A stretch of 53,507 nt of DNA from Psychrobacter piscatorii (GCF_904846415.1 NZ_CAJHAR010000025.1:1-53507), one strand, 5' to 3'; positions 1 to 11,255 are shown, counted from the first letter of the stretch. The notes: generated by a model from the letters alone, not told the origin. Numbers and translations: made by a program.

Positions 1-720
1 GGCAATACTTTACCCAGCATTGGCAAGACTGGTTTCCAGCCATCGGCTCATACCCTAACTTCGCAAAGCACTGCGCCAATCTGTGGCAAGTCAAACAGCA
101 GATACAAGATAAAGTCAGTCAAATTGAGGGCCGTGACAACATCCATTTTATGGATGGTTTTCCGATACCCGTCTGTCATTATGGACGCGCTTATCGGCAT
201 AAAAACTATCAAGACTTAGCGGCTTTTAGCTACTGTGCGGCTAAGCAAGAGAGGTACTATGGCTTTGAAGGACATTTGCTTGTTAATTTATCTGGCATGA
301 TTAAAGGCTTTACCGTTGCCCCTGCCAATGTTGATGAAAGAGCGGTTGCCCCAGAAATCACCACTCATATTCATGGGCTACTTGGCGCTGATAAAGGGTA
401 TATCAGCCCGAGTCTGACATCGTACTACGACGCTCAAGGAGTGGATTTACAAACGCCACTCAGAGCCAACATGAAAGAGGATAGACCCAAACCTGTGGTA
501 AGGCGGCTAATGAAAGCTCGCCGTATCGTTGAAACAGTCATTGGTCAGCTATCAGAACGATTTAATATACAAAGAGTGCGAGCAAGAGATTTATGGCATT
601 TGTCTCATCGATTGATTCGTAAGATTCTGTCGCATAATCTGTGCTTTGTACTCAATAAAAAACTTGGTAACCCGCCTCTTCAGTTTGATTTGCTTATTTC
701 AAGTTGAGAGTGGGGTATAG
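1..720 (+). mobile_element. 3' part of an IS982-family insertion sequence
   Basis: The left window edge lies inside an insertion sequence. The transposase frame is open from base 3 and ends at 707. A short tail with GTGGGGTAT at about 710-718 probably forms the terminal inverted repeat, but the other end is outside the window so this cannot be confirmed. The element ends only about 60 bp before the aldolase start codon, so it may have replaced the native upstream region of that gene. Confidence 0.75.
3..707 (+). CDS. IS982-family transposase, 5'-truncated by the window edge
   Basis: DDE-type transposase catalysing movement of its insertion sequence. The frame is open without a stop from base 3, so the ATG at 150 is not the true start. 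The gene runs in from outside the window and about 235 codons are visible. The segment starting MDGFPIPVCHYGRA, then GADKGYIS and a C-terminal ARRIVETVIGQL helix carrying the catalytic Glu, are typical of IS982 transposases. The catalytic Asp residues are probably those in FMDGFP and GADKGY. Nothing indicates inactivation within the visible part. Confidence 0.85.
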   Translation, partial: QYFTQHWQDWFPAIGSYPNFAKHCANLWQVKQQIQDKVSQIEGRDNIHFMDGFPIPVCHYGRAYRHKNYQDLAAFSYCAAKQERYYGFEGHLLVNLSGMIKGFTVAPANVDERAVAPEITTHIHGLLGADKGYISPSLTSYYDAQGVDLQTPLRANMKEDRPKPVVRRLMKARRIVETVIGQLSERFNIQRVRARDLWHLSHRLIRKILSHNLCFVLNKKLGNPPLQFDLLISS

Positions 721-781
721 GTCATAAAAAGCTTGGTTTATAATGTCCAACTTCACTCAATAAAAATAGGATGTACTTTTA

Positions 782-1672
782 ATGGAATACGACAATCAGT
801 TAAAACGCATAAAAGACGGTTCAGGATTTATTGCCGCGCTTGATCAAAGTGGCGGCAGCACGCCAAAAGCGCTAGAAAACTATGGTGTCAGCGGCGATGA
901 GTATGAGAATGATGAGGCTATGTTTGATTTGGTGCATGAGATGCGTGCCCGTATCATGACGTGTGACTGTTTTGACAATGAGCGCGTACTGGGTGCGATC
1001 TTATTTGAAGACACGATGGAGCGCGACGTCAATGGTAAGTCGACCGCCAACTATTTGTGGGAAGACAAGCAAATCGTCCCATTTTTGAAAGTAGATAAAG
1101 GTTTGGCGGAGCAGATGAGCGGCGTACAGGTCATGAAGCCGATGCCTAATTTAGACCTGTTGCTAGATAAAGCAAAAAACTATCCGGTATTTGGTACCAA
1201 GATGCGCTCAGTCATTTATGAGCCAAACGTCGATGGTATCGAGCTCGTTGTACAGCAGCAGTTTGATGTGGCAAAACAAATCATCTCAAAGGGCTTGATG
1301 CCAATCGTTGAGCCAGAAGTCAACATCGACAGTGCCCAAAAGCATGATTGCGAAGTACTGCTAAAAGCCGATATCCTACGTAATCTGGAACGCTTAAATG
1401 ACGGTCAGCAAGTGATGCTCAAGCTGACTTTACCTGAAGAGGCTGGGTTTTATCAGGAACTGGTAGACCATCCAAAAGTGCTCAAAGTAGTGGCGCTATC
1501 AGGCGGTTATAGCCGTACCGATGCGTGCGCGAAGCTCAAAAAAAACCCGGGTATGATTGCCAGCTTCTCGCGCGCCTTTACCGAAGGGCTGAGTAAGCAG
1601 CAAAGCGATGAAGAGTTTGCTGAGACAATTAATGCTTCAATTGAAGAGATTTATCAGGCATCGAAGGTTTAA
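782..1672 (+). CDS. fda: Fructose-bisphosphate aldolase, class I
   Basis: Reversible cleavage of fructose 1,6-bisphosphate into dihydroxyacetone phosphate and glyceraldehyde 3-phosphate; cytosolic glycolysis/gluconeogenesis. The 296-aa length matches bacterial class I (Schiff-base) aldolases of the staphylococcal Fda type. Diagnostic segments are GFIAALDQSGGSTPKAL near residues 15-32, the acidic PIVEPEV at 174-180, and KLTLP at 214-218, whose Lys214 is the expected Schiff-base residue. The ATG at 782 follows AATAGGATG, a reasonable ribosome-binding site. It is a single-gene unit between an IS982 remnant and a shared terminator. A TATAAT at 739-744 is a candidate -10 box, but no good -35 box is visible, so the IS may have altered its promoter. 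Confidence 0.93.
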   Translation: MEYDNQLKRIKDGSGFIAALDQSGGSTPKALENYGVSGDEYENDEAMFDLVHEMRARIMTCDCFDNERVLGAILFEDTMERDVNGKSTANYLWEDKQIVPFLKVDKGLAEQMSGVQVMKPMPNLDLLLDKAKNYPVFGTKMRSVIYEPNVDGIELVVQQQFDVAKQIISKGLMPIVEPEVNIDSAQKHDCEVLLKADILRNLERLNDGQQVMLKLTLPEEAGFYQELVDHPKVLKVVALSGGYSRTDACAKLKKNPGMIASFSRAFTEGLSKQQSDEEFAETINASIEEIYQASKV

Positions 1673-1709
1673 GTTTACAATAACGAGATTCACAATAAAT
1701 GAGACATAT

Positions 1710-1750
1710 AAAAAAGCTTGAACCTAATATGATTAGATTCAAGCTTTTTG
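1710..1750. terminator. Bidirectional terminator between fda and the autotransporter gene
   Basis: Inverted repeat AAAAAGCTTGAA ... TTCAAGCTTTTT (arms about 1711-1722 and 1738-1749) with a partly paired centre. It has an A-run on one side and a T-run on the other, so it can end transcription from fda on the plus strand and from the convergent autotransporter gene on the minus strand. Confidence 0.8.
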
Positions 1751-1772
1751 CTTTTTATAGATAAATTAAGCT

Positions 1773-4700
1773 TTAGAAGGTTGTTTGTAAGGAGACATTA
1801 GCACCTTGACTGTCGTAATTATCACGCCACTCGCCACGATAACCTACAGATAGCTTAGTATTGATGGTTGGTGTATAGCTCAAGCCAATGCCTGCAATAC
1901 CAATCTCGCTTCCAATTTCTTGCCCAATAGTGGTGAATTCATCGTTAGGCATGTTGATGAAACTTGCCGTAATATCAGAGCGACGATCGCCATTTTCGAT
2001 AGCCGCTGCCAGCTGTCCTGTGAGCGCAAGCGTTGGTGTCAATGCTTGTGATAAACGTAATCCTGCAGTCCAGCGCATTGACTCGTAGGTGTTGTCATCG
2101 ACATTCAAGTTATAAACGCCAGCACCTGTTTCACGATAGTTGTCGCTCTCAGCACGCGCATAGTTGACTTGCGCGAATGGAGTCACATTACGCTGCTGAG
2201 TGCCAATACGATGATCAACACCTAGTCCTGCTTGTAAGGTATCAACAGAGTAATCAGATTGTGCAATAGCATCCGTTAGTAGGGTGATATGGCGTTCACC
2301 TTCGACATCACTGCGACCAGCACCTGCATGGAAATTTAAAGCAGTTGCATCACTGACCGCATAATTACCGTAGCCCAGTACTTGCCAGTTTTTACTGGTC
2401 AACTCTTGATCAAGATTGGTGCCATCAGTATCAGCATCACTTTTGATATACGAGAAGGCAACACCTAAATTGAGATCGCTATTGATAGGAGTATCTAAGC
2501 CTACAATGGCACCATATCCTTCAGAGTCATAACCGGTAATACCGTTTTCGGCATCATGGCTACTGTCGTCACTAAGCAGCTGAGCCCAAAGGTTATGCTG
2601 AGGAGTGGTCTGGCTATGGTCGTTAATAGCATCAGTCGCTGCATAGTTAGCATCAGTGATGATGCGATTGGTCGCGCCCATAAATAATGGCTGTAGCTGA
2701 TTGGCAGCAGTCGCAAGCTGTGCCTGATTGAAATTGACGGTAGAGCTAATCAAGCTATCAGCCAATACATTATCGCCGTCCGTCACACGGTCTTGGATGG
2801 CTTTATCTAACACATAGGCGATGCCTGCGTCATTACGTTGAGACTGAGTGTTTACTGACTCTACAAATGTAGTATCACCAACTGGCGGCTCAGGCGTGAC
2901 CACTGGCGGTTCAGGTGTAACTACTGGCGGTTCAGGTGTAACTACTGGCGGCTCAGGCGTGACCACTGGTGGCTCAGGCGTAACTACTGGTGGTTCAGGT
3001 GTGACCACTGGCGGCTCAGGCGTAACTACTGGCGGCTCAGGCGTAACTACTGGCGGCTCAGGCGTGACCACTGGTGGCTCAGGTGTGACTACTGGCGGCT
3101 CAGGCGTAACTACTGGTGGTTCAGGTGTGACCACTGGCGGTTCGGGCGTAACTACTGGTGGTGTGCCCATTTTTAAATGAACGGCATTAGCATCACTATA
3201 GTCGGCATAAAAGCTAACCAACGGGCTATTATCATTAACGGCAGTGAACTCGCCCTGGCGCGTAGTGGCTTTGACGATATCTTTCCATTCATTACTGCCA
3301 GTCATATTTTTTATAGCTTCAGAAGCATATACTTTTAAAGTACCTTTGCTGATATCAGCATCACCATTGACAACTAATTGGCCATAACTCTCTAGGTTAC
3401 CTTCCTCTTCGATATCAAGGGCAATACCTAGCGTTTCATTTGCCGCCATAGTATAGTTGCCGTTTAACTCAAGAACACCTTCTGTAATTAGTGTCTCACC
3501 TGTCCATTGCTTGCTATTAGAAGACATGGTTAATGTACCAGTACCAACTTTAGCAAATCCTCCTTTTACATTATTCCAATCTACATAACCTACATTACCC
3601 GTTAATACTGCATTCGGATCGATAGCGATATCGTTTTCAAGAACATCAAGTATCAGACCATTTGAACCAATTTTAATAGGCTGTTTATCAGTAAAATTAG
3701 CAAAAAGATTGGATTGATTACCTTCAACAGTCAAATCAGCATGATCGAAATAAACATCAGATAGTGTTGAGTTAATACCACGTGAAATATTATCGACTGC
3801 TAAAAATCCGTTATTAACGACTCTTAAACTTCCTGACCCTTCATTACCAACTATAAGGTTGCCAGCATCGACAAGAGCGCTATCAATATTGAGCTCACCG
3901 ATACCCGTTGTGGTATTACCAATAATGATATCTTCTGAGACCTCCATTCCAATAGACCAAGCATCGTCATCAGTGTCATAAGTGTTGTTAATGTTTACGA
4001 CCCCTTTGCCTTCTCCGCCTATTACGAGACGCTCACTATCAATGCTACTCGTAAAAAAGTTTGAACCACCATCTAAATTAACAGTACCAACTCCTGTTGT
4101 AGCGTCTCCCACTGTCATAAGGCCATTTACGGATACACTACCCTCATTTTTAACGTCAAGTGTACCTGTTCCAAGTAAACCAACAGCTAGACCATTATTA
4201 CCAATGCTGATAGTTGATTTATCGAGAACAACTTCACCTACAGAGCCTTCGTTATAGCCTATACGCATCTGGTTTGCGGTTAAGCGAGACTGTTCGGTTA
4301 GTTTCAAGTTTCCTTGCGTTTCTGCCCCTACCAGAACTTCATTTGTAATATTAACGATAGCGTTGTCAATATCTACATTGCCTGTATTGCCACCTTGGGC
4401 ATTGAGCTCTTGATTGCCAATCCAAAGATTATCTGCCGTAACTGAACTATTGCTCTTTACCGATAAATTACCACTCCCGTCGTTTTGTCCAATGAGTATG
4501 CCTTGAGCATTGAAAGAACTACCTTGGCCAGATACTTTAATGGTGGCATTGCCTACCACGCCAGTAATGTCATTGACAATAACAGTGCCTTTATTGTTAA
4601 TAAATAGCTCTGAGGGCTGTCCTGCCTCTGTTTTTTCTAAAATTAATTTGTTGACTACTAGTTCAGTTCCTTGATTGCTAACCGTATCATTTTCAACAAA

Positions 4701-4919
4701 ATACACATCATCATTTATAGTCGTCGTCTGACCGTTGTCATAAGTAACTGCCAGTGCCGAACCAGAAGCACAAAGCAAAGCCACAGCTAATGGCGTAAGT
4801 AGAAGCTTGGTAGCGACTTGAGATTTACCAGATGACTTACCACGAGATTTGGCAAGCTCAGACACGCATTGATAAACACCTAGAGAATGGTTAAAAACGA
4901 CGCGATAGACATGGTTCAT
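1773..4919 (-). CDS. Autotransporter (type Va) outer-membrane protein with ESPR signal and Pro-rich repeat linker
   Basis: A 1048-aa surface protein. The N-terminus (MNHVYRVVFNHSLGVYQCVSELAK) is an extended signal peptide region followed by a hydrophobic stretch ending near GSALA, so it is exported by Sec. Residues about 60-580 form a beta-helical passenger of short Gly/Asn-rich repeats such as VGNEGSGSL and IGNTTTGIGEL. A linker of 13 PEPPVVT heptads follows, then a C-terminal barrel of about 270 residues containing HNLWAQLL and ending in phenylalanine (LQTTF), as expected for BAM recognition. ATG at 4919 has AAGG 8 bp upstream. No catalytic domain (protease, lipase) is recognisable, so an adhesin or aggregation role is only inferred from the architecture. 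Confidence 0.9.
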   Translation of the reverse strand: MNHVYRVVFNHSLGVYQCVSELAKSRGKSSGKSQVATKLLLTPLAVALLCASGSALAVTYDNGQTTTINDDVYFVENDTVSNQGTELVVNKLILEKTEAGQPSELFINNKGTVIVNDITGVVGNATIKVSGQGSSFNAQGILIGQNDGSGNLSVKSNSSVTADNLWIGNQELNAQGGNTGNVDIDNAIVNITNEVLVGAETQGNLKLTEQSRLTANQMRIGYNEGSVGEVVLDKSTISIGNNGLAVGLLGTGTLDVKNEGSVSVNGLMTVGDATTGVGTVNLDGGSNFFTSSIDSERLVIGGEGKGVVNINNTYDTDDDAWSIGMEVSEDIIIGNTTTGIGELNIDSALVDAGNLIVGNEGSGSLRVVNNGFLAVDNISRGINSTLSDVYFDHADLTVEGNQSNLFANFTDKQPIKIGSNGLILDVLENDIAIDPNAVLTGNVGYVDWNNVKGGFAKVGTGTLTMSSNSKQWTGETLITEGVLELNGNYTMAANETLGIALDIEEEGNLESYGQLVVNGDADISKGTLKVYASEAIKNMTGSNEWKDIVKATTRQGEFTAVNDNSPLVSFYADYSDANAVHLKMGTPPVVTPEPPVVTPEPPVVTPEPPVVTPEPPVVTPEPPVVTPEPPVVTPEPPVVTPEPPVVTPEPPVVTPEPPVVTPEPPVVTPEPPVVTPEPPVGDTTFVESVNTQSQRNDAGIAYVLDKAIQDRVTDGDNVLADSLISSTVNFNQAQLATAANQLQPLFMGATNRIITDANYAATDAINDHSQTTPQHNLWAQLLSDDSSHDAENGITGYDSEGYGAIVGLDTPINSDLNLGVAFSYIKSDADTDGTNLDQELTSKNWQVLGYGNYAVSDATALNFHAGAGRSDVEGERHITLLTDAIAQSDYSVDTLQAGLGVDHRIGTQQRNVTPFAQVNYARAESDNYRETGAGVYNLNVDDNTYESMRWTAGLRLSQALTPTLALTGQLAAAIENGDRRSDITASFINMPNDEFTTIGQEIGSEIGIAGIGLSYTPTINTKLSVGYRGEWRDNYDSQGANVSLQTTF
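2884..3156. repeat. Tandem 21-bp repeats, 13 copies, coding PEPPVVT heptads
   Basis: Thirteen in-frame units of 21 bp (13 x 21 = 273 bp) on the minus strand of the autotransporter gene encode a Pro-Glu-Pro-Pro-Val-Val-Thr linker between passenger and barrel. Units differ at synonymous positions (for example GGCGGC/GGTGGT and GTAACT/GTGACC on the plus strand), so the array is not perfectly homogeneous. Copy number can change by slippage or recombination without shifting the frame. Confidence 0.95.
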
Positions 4920-5068
4920 ATATATACCTTGATAGTAGAAAGAGAGAACATAACAATTGCTTGTAAAGTTACCCGTATCTTACTCTAAGCAATGGATTTG
5001 TCTATCTATTTTTACACAAATGTTTATATAATTGATTGCGTATATAAGGTGATAATTTTATTACCATC

Positions 5069-5107
5069 AAAAAAGCCCAAACCTGACTATGAGGTTCGGG
5101 CTTTTTT
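5069..5107 (-). terminator. Rho-independent terminator of thiC
   Basis: Plus-strand AAAAAAGCCCAAACCT - loop - AGGTTCGGGCTTTTTTT. On the minus strand this is a stem with one mismatch followed by a T-run, 27 bp after the thiC stop. It separates thiC from the tandem autotransporter gene downstream. Confidence 0.85.
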
Positions 5108-5133
5108 TAGACTATCTGAAAGGTGCTGGTTAT

Positions 5134-7317
<2,184 letters not shown>

Positions 7318-7507
7318 TCAGACAAATTTATATTATCGACACCTAACGGCGATCAAAAAATATCGTCGCGGCTAATGGTCATCAAATAGTGGACGCAGCT
7401 TTCTATCTTTTCCCGTTATCTACTTATGCGACACGCATACTCAGACAATAGCGATGATAAAAAGGTATTTCTACGCGTCCTTTGTCATCAATAACAAAGT
7501 GCTTAAG

Positions 7508-7646
7508 ACTTCCCTGCGTCGGTACTAACCGCATCAGGTTCGGCGGGTGATCTCTCAGCGAATGTAGATAGGCGGCTACTTTTATCAATGTTTAACTATA
7601 AACGTTTAATAAAGTAGGCCAATGCTACACCGCACCCCGAGTCTGT
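7508..7646 (-). promoter_or_regulatory. TPP riboswitch (THI element) upstream of thiC
   Basis: Read on the minus strand, this has the THI-box signature in order: GACTCGGGGTGC, a long variable P3 arm, GCTGAGA, ACCCG, GAACCTGATGCGGTTAGTACC, and GCAGGGAAG. The extra 60-70 nt between GGGTGC and GCTGAGA form an extended P3/P3a arm. It binds thiamine pyrophosphate and represses thiC, the next gene in the same direction. There is no terminator stem immediately after the aptamer, and the leader continues for about 260 nt to the start codon. The switching mechanism (translation or distal termination) therefore cannot be read directly. Confidence 0.95.
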
Positions 7647-7849
7647 CAGTGTTGTAAATCCCCTTCATACTAGCAAAATTCTGTGTTAACGGCTAATGAT
7701 ATTTAAATGAAAACATCAGACTTTGAGTTTGCTGTCCGGTCTGGTGATGAGTACAGACTCTTAGTAATGGTTATCAAAATTACCTGATATTACTGAGACT
7801 TAGAGTGCTTATCTGAATATTATGTAAAGCGGATGAAAGATTGTAGAGG

Positions 7850-7867
7850 TTGTCATTAAACTGTCAT
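7850..7867 (+). promoter_or_regulatory. Pho box (PhoB operator) upstream of pstS
   Basis: TTGTCAT-TAAA-CTGTCAT is two near-identical 7-mers separated by 4 bp, the classical PhoB binding arrangement that replaces the -35 region. A weak -10 (AAGATA, about 7879) follows at suitable spacing. It lies 75 bp before the pstS start, so the operon should be induced by phosphate starvation. No phoB/phoR gene lies in the window. Confidence 0.85.
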
Positions 7868-7941
7868 AAAGATTTGGCAAGATAGCACGCATATCACAAA
7901 CAATGCTTTTTTATATCGTTGTTAAACTTCAGGAGTCCTAC

Positions 7942-9114
7942 ATGCGTTATTCGTTATTAGCAGTGGCCGTCAGTTGTACATTAATGCTTACGGCGTGCAA
8001 CAAGTCAACAGAGACGACAGAACCAGCTGCTGATACTAGCAGTAGTGCCGCTACCACGGCTGAAACAACCACTCAGACTCAGGCAACGCCTTCTGCTGAC
8101 ACCGGTTTTAAATCTGCTGAAAATATCGCAATGAATATCACGGGTGCAGGTGCGTCATTCCCGCAGCCTATCTATGCCAAATGGTCTTATGACTATAACG
8201 CTGCTACTGGCGGCCAAGTCAACTATCAGTCGATTGGCTCATCTGGCGGTATCAAGCAAATCCAATCAAAAACCGTCGATTTTGGTGCTTCTGATGCGCC
8301 ATTGACGCCAGAAGAGCTTGAAGAGTCTGGTCTTATTCAGTTCCCAACCGTTATCGGCGGCGTTGTGCCAATCGTTAACATCGATGGTGTTGAGCCAGGT
8401 CAGTTGAAATTAGATGGCGAAACCTTAGCAAATATCTATTTGGGTAAAATCAATAACTGGAATGATCCTGCGATCAAAGCCATGAACCCAGATTTGACTT
8501 TGCCAGATGCGGCCATCACCACGGTATTCCGCTCAGATGGTTCAGGTACGACGTTTAACTTCACAGATTATCTAGCCAAAGTGTCACCAGATTGGAAAGA
8601 TACCGTTGGTGTTGATAAAACGGTTAAGTGGCCAACGTCTGCGACTGGTGCAGGTGGTAAGGGTAACGAAGGCGTTTCAAGCTACGTCAACCGTATGAAA
8701 AACTCTATCGGCTATGTTGAGTATGCGTACGCCAAACAAAACAATATGTCACATACGGCATTGAAAAACGCAGCGGGTAACGTTGTTCAGCCATCTGCTG
8801 AAACCTTTGCAGCCGCTGGTGATATCGACTGGTCACAACAAGAAGGCTTTTATAAAGTCATCACCAACTCTGAGACGGATCAAGCATGGCCGATCGCTGC
8901 TGCTACTTTCATCTTAGTCCATAAGCAACCAGAGAATCCTCAGCAAGTTGCTGGCGTGTTGAACTTCTTTGATTGGGCTTATACCCAAGGTGATGATGAT
9001 GCCATGGCATTAGATTATGTCCCATTCTCTGATACAGCAGTGGCCTTATTCAAAGAGAAATGGAACGAAGTAAAAGGTAGTGATGGTCAGCCAGTTTATA
9101 AGGCTGCTCAGTAA
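7942..9114 (+). CDS. pstS: Phosphate ABC transporter substrate-binding lipoprotein PstS
   Basis: Binds inorganic phosphate in the periplasm and passes it to PstCA. Lipoprotein signal MRYSLLAVAVSCTLMLTAC with lipobox LTAC (Cys19), then a Ser/Thr/Ala-rich spacer to about residue 55. The PstS core carries ITGAGASFPQPIYAKW, the phosphate-ligand region YQSIGSSGGIKQI with DFGASDAPL, and FRSDGSGTTFNF. ATG 7942 is chosen over the upstream ATG at 7903 because AGGAGT sits 6 bp before it and it gives the correct signal peptide. The protein is 390 aa, slightly longer than enterobacterial PstS because of the low-complexity linker. First gene of the pst operon. Confidence 0.96.
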   Translation: MRYSLLAVAVSCTLMLTACNKSTETTEPAADTSSSAATTAETTTQTQATPSADTGFKSAENIAMNITGAGASFPQPIYAKWSYDYNAATGGQVNYQSIGSSGGIKQIQSKTVDFGASDAPLTPEELEESGLIQFPTVIGGVVPIVNIDGVEPGQLKLDGETLANIYLGKINNWNDPAIKAMNPDLTLPDAAITTVFRSDGSGTTFNFTDYLAKVSPDWKDTVGVDKTVKWPTSATGAGGKGNEGVSSYVNRMKNSIGYVEYAYAKQNNMSHTALKNAAGNVVQPSAETFAAAGDIDWSQQEGFYKVITNSETDQAWPIAAATFILVHKQPENPQQVAGVLNFFDWAYTQGDDDAMALDYVPFSDTAVALFKEKWNEVKGSDGQPVYKAAQ

Positions 9115-9154
9115 TCTCCCAATGCTAGCCATTGTTTATTAATCTCTTTAATTC

Positions 9155-9196
9155 CCTCTTAAGCCACTATTCTCCGGTAGTGGTTTGAGAGGTTTT
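9155..9196 (+). terminator. Attenuator hairpin between pstS and pstC
   Basis: CCTCTTAAGCCACTA (9155-9169) pairs over 15 positions, with two G-U wobbles in RNA, with TAGTGGTTTGAGAGG (9178-9192), followed by TTTT. Its position directly after pstS suggests partial termination or 3'-end protection that makes PstS more abundant than the membrane components. That is inference from position and structure. Confidence 0.7.
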
Positions 9197-9334
9197 ATCA
9201 CAGCAAATTTGACCAAAAGACTAATCGCGATATTTCACGATAACCATTAGTAATGATACAAGTTGGGTTTGCTGTCATAAAACGAAATAAACATTCTGGT
9301 TTTTTGAATTCACCCATTCAATGCTGAGACACTT

Positions 9335-10288
9335 ATGACAGACTTAAGGTCCCAACTGGCTAAACAAAAACGTTACGACGCTTTATTTGTCAACTCTACT
9401 AAAGCGTTTGCCATACTCGTCCTCCTATCTTTAGGGGGCATTTTGGTGTCTCTTATTGTTGGGGCATGGCCGAGCATTCAAGAGTTTGGTCTGGGATTTT
9501 ATACCAGTAACAATTGGGATACGGTCGCCAATGAGTATGGTGCACTCGCGCCTATTTACGGCACCTTAGTGACGTCATTTATCGCCATCGCTATCGCTGT
9601 GCCAGTCAGTTTTGGTATCGCGATATTTTTGACCGAAATGTGCCCAAAGTTCCTGAAAAAACCACTTGGTATTGCCATTGAGCTATTGGCAGGTATTCCT
9701 TCTATCATTTATGGCATGTGGGGCTTGTTCGTATTTGCGCCTTTCTTTGGTGAGCACATTCAGCCATGGTTTATTGAGCATGTTGGCCCGCTACCGATCA
9801 TCGGTAAGCTGTTTACAGGCGCGCCCATGGGACTAGGGATGTTTACCGCGTCTTTGGTACTTGCCATCATGATTATTCCTTTTATCGCCGCCACCATGCG
9901 TGATGTCTTCTCTGTCGTGCCAGATCTACTCAAAGAATCCGCCTACGGTATGGGTGCGACGACATGGGAAGTCATGTTCAAGATTATCCTGCCTTATACC
10001 AAAGCTGGTGTCGTTGGCGGCGTAATCTTGGGACTTGGTCGTGCATTGGGTGAGACGATGGCAGTGACCTTCTTAATCGGTAATGCGTTCAATATCAGCC
10101 CAAGCCTATTTACCTCTGGTGTGACCATCACCTCGGCATTGGCCAACGAGTTTGCCGAAGCGTCGAGCGAGCTGCATTTGGCATCTTTACTACATCTAGG
10201 CTTAATCTTGTTTGTTATCACCTTCATTGTGCTGTCTTTGGCCAAATTAATGCTCATGCGCATGGATCACAAAGCAGGTAATCGATAA
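9335..10288 (+). CDS. pstC: Phosphate ABC transporter permease PstC
   Basis: Inner-membrane subunit of the high-affinity phosphate transporter, pairing with PstA. 317 aa with about six hydrophobic segments: an N-terminal helix near residues 25-45 and the rest from about 75 onward. The EAA loop shared by ABC permeases is visible as [18 protein letters not shown] and [10 protein letters not shown], typical of PstC. It lies 220 bp after pstS with a hairpin in between. A CTGTCATAA half-site at about 9271 resembles half a Pho box but lacks a second half. The ribosome-binding site (GAGA) is weak. Confidence 0.95.
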   Translation: MTDLRSQLAKQKRYDALFVNSTKAFAILVLLSLGGILVSLIVGAWPSIQEFGLGFYTSNNWDTVANEYGALAPIYGTLVTSFIAIAIAVPVSFGIAIFLTEMCPKFLKKPLGIAIELLAGIPSIIYGMWGLFVFAPFFGEHIQPWFIEHVGPLPIIGKLFTGAPMGLGMFTASLVLAIMIIPFIAATMRDVFSVVPDLLKESAYGMGATTWEVMFKIILPYTKAGVVGGVILGLGRALGETMAVTFLIGNAFNISPSLFTSGVTITSALANEFAEASSELHLASLLHLGLILFVITFIVLSLAKLMLMRMDHKAGNR

Positions 10289-10349
10289 GTCTGAGAAGGA
10301 CTTATGAGACCTTGATAGATATTGATAAAAGATATGGGAAATAAATAGT

Positions 10350-11255
10350 ATGCCTGCAAACAATGTGATGAATGCGCCAATGTCTACGAAGCCAAGCAGT
10401 GCTGGGCGTTATAACAAAAGCTTGTACAACAAGCGCCGCTGGACCAACAAGCTGGGTTTGGGCTTTGCTATGTCAGCGATGGTGTTTGGTCTATTCTGGT
10501 TGTCATGGATTTTGGTGACACTGTTTGTTGAAGGCTTTCAAGGCATGGTGGAGTTGCCAATCTTTACCGCTGATACACCGCCGCCTATGAGCCCAGGTGG
10601 TTTACGCAATGCGATCGTCGGTTCGGTGATGCTAGCGTTTTCAGGATTGTTTATTGGTGCGCCTATCGGCCTGATGACTGGTATTTATTTATCTGAGTTT
10701 TCTAAAGGCAGCATGCTTGGCAAAGTGACCCGTTTTTTGAACGATATCTTATTATCGGCACCATCTATTGTCATTGGTCTGTTTATATATGCTTTAATGG
10801 TAAAAGGCGAAAGTTTCTCTGGTTGGGCAGGCGCATTGGCATTGGCATTGATTGTTATCCCAGTCGTCGTACGTACCACTGAAAACATGCTGAACCTGGT
10901 ACCTAATAGCTTGCGTGAAGCGGCTTATGCACTTGGTACACCCAAGTGGAAAATGGTCACGCAAGTGACGGTTAAAGCTGCCAAAGCGGGACTGACGACA
11001 GGGGTGTTACTGGCATTTGCTCGAATCACTGGTGAGACAGCACCGTTGCTATTTACGGCGCTCAACAACCAGTACTTCAGTACCGACATGGGTCAGCCGA
11101 TTGCTAACTTACCCAATACCATTTATCAGTTTGCGATGAGTCCTTATGATAACTGGCATACGTTGGCATGGGCAGCGGCGCTGCTGATTACAGCATCTGT
11201 CTTGGTGTTGAATATTCTGGCAAGATTTATTGGAAATCGAGGTCAGGTCAAATAA
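10350..11255 (+). CDS. pstA: Phosphate ABC transporter permease PstA
   Basis: Second membrane subunit of the Pst transporter. 301 aa with six predicted membrane helices starting about residue 35 and the EAA-type loop SLREAAYALGTPKWKMV followed by ARITGETAPLLFTAL, diagnostic of PstA. The ATG at 10350 follows GGGAAATAAATAGT. The N-terminal 34 residues are polar and basic, in line with the positive-inside rule. Begins 61 bp after pstC and is followed by pstB. Confidence 0.95.
   Translation: MPANNVMNAPMSTKPSSAGRYNKSLYNKRRWTNKLGLGFAMSAMVFGLFWLSWILVTLFVEGFQGMVELPIFTADTPPPMSPGGLRNAIVGSVMLAFSGLFIGAPIGLMTGIYLSEFSKGSMLGKVTRFLNDILLSAPSIVIGLFIYALMVKGESFSGWAGALALALIVIPVVVRTTENMLNLVPNSLREAAYALGTPKWKMVTQVTVKAAKAGLTTGVLLAFARITGETAPLLFTALNNQYFSTDMGQPIANLPNTIYQFAMSPYDNWHTLAWAAALLITASVLVLNILARFIGNRGQVK

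Noticed and set aside
2880..3160. CRISPR array
   Set aside because: Units are contiguous without spacers and are in frame within a coding sequence.
2848..3180. Plus-strand frame of GGSGVTT repeats
   Set aside because: It is the complement of the Pro-rich linker repeat of the autotransporter gene; the 21-bp period keeps the opposite strand open by chance.
9265..9290. Second Pho box before pstC
   Set aside because: Only one CTGTCAT half-site is present; the second 7-mer at 11-bp spacing is absent.
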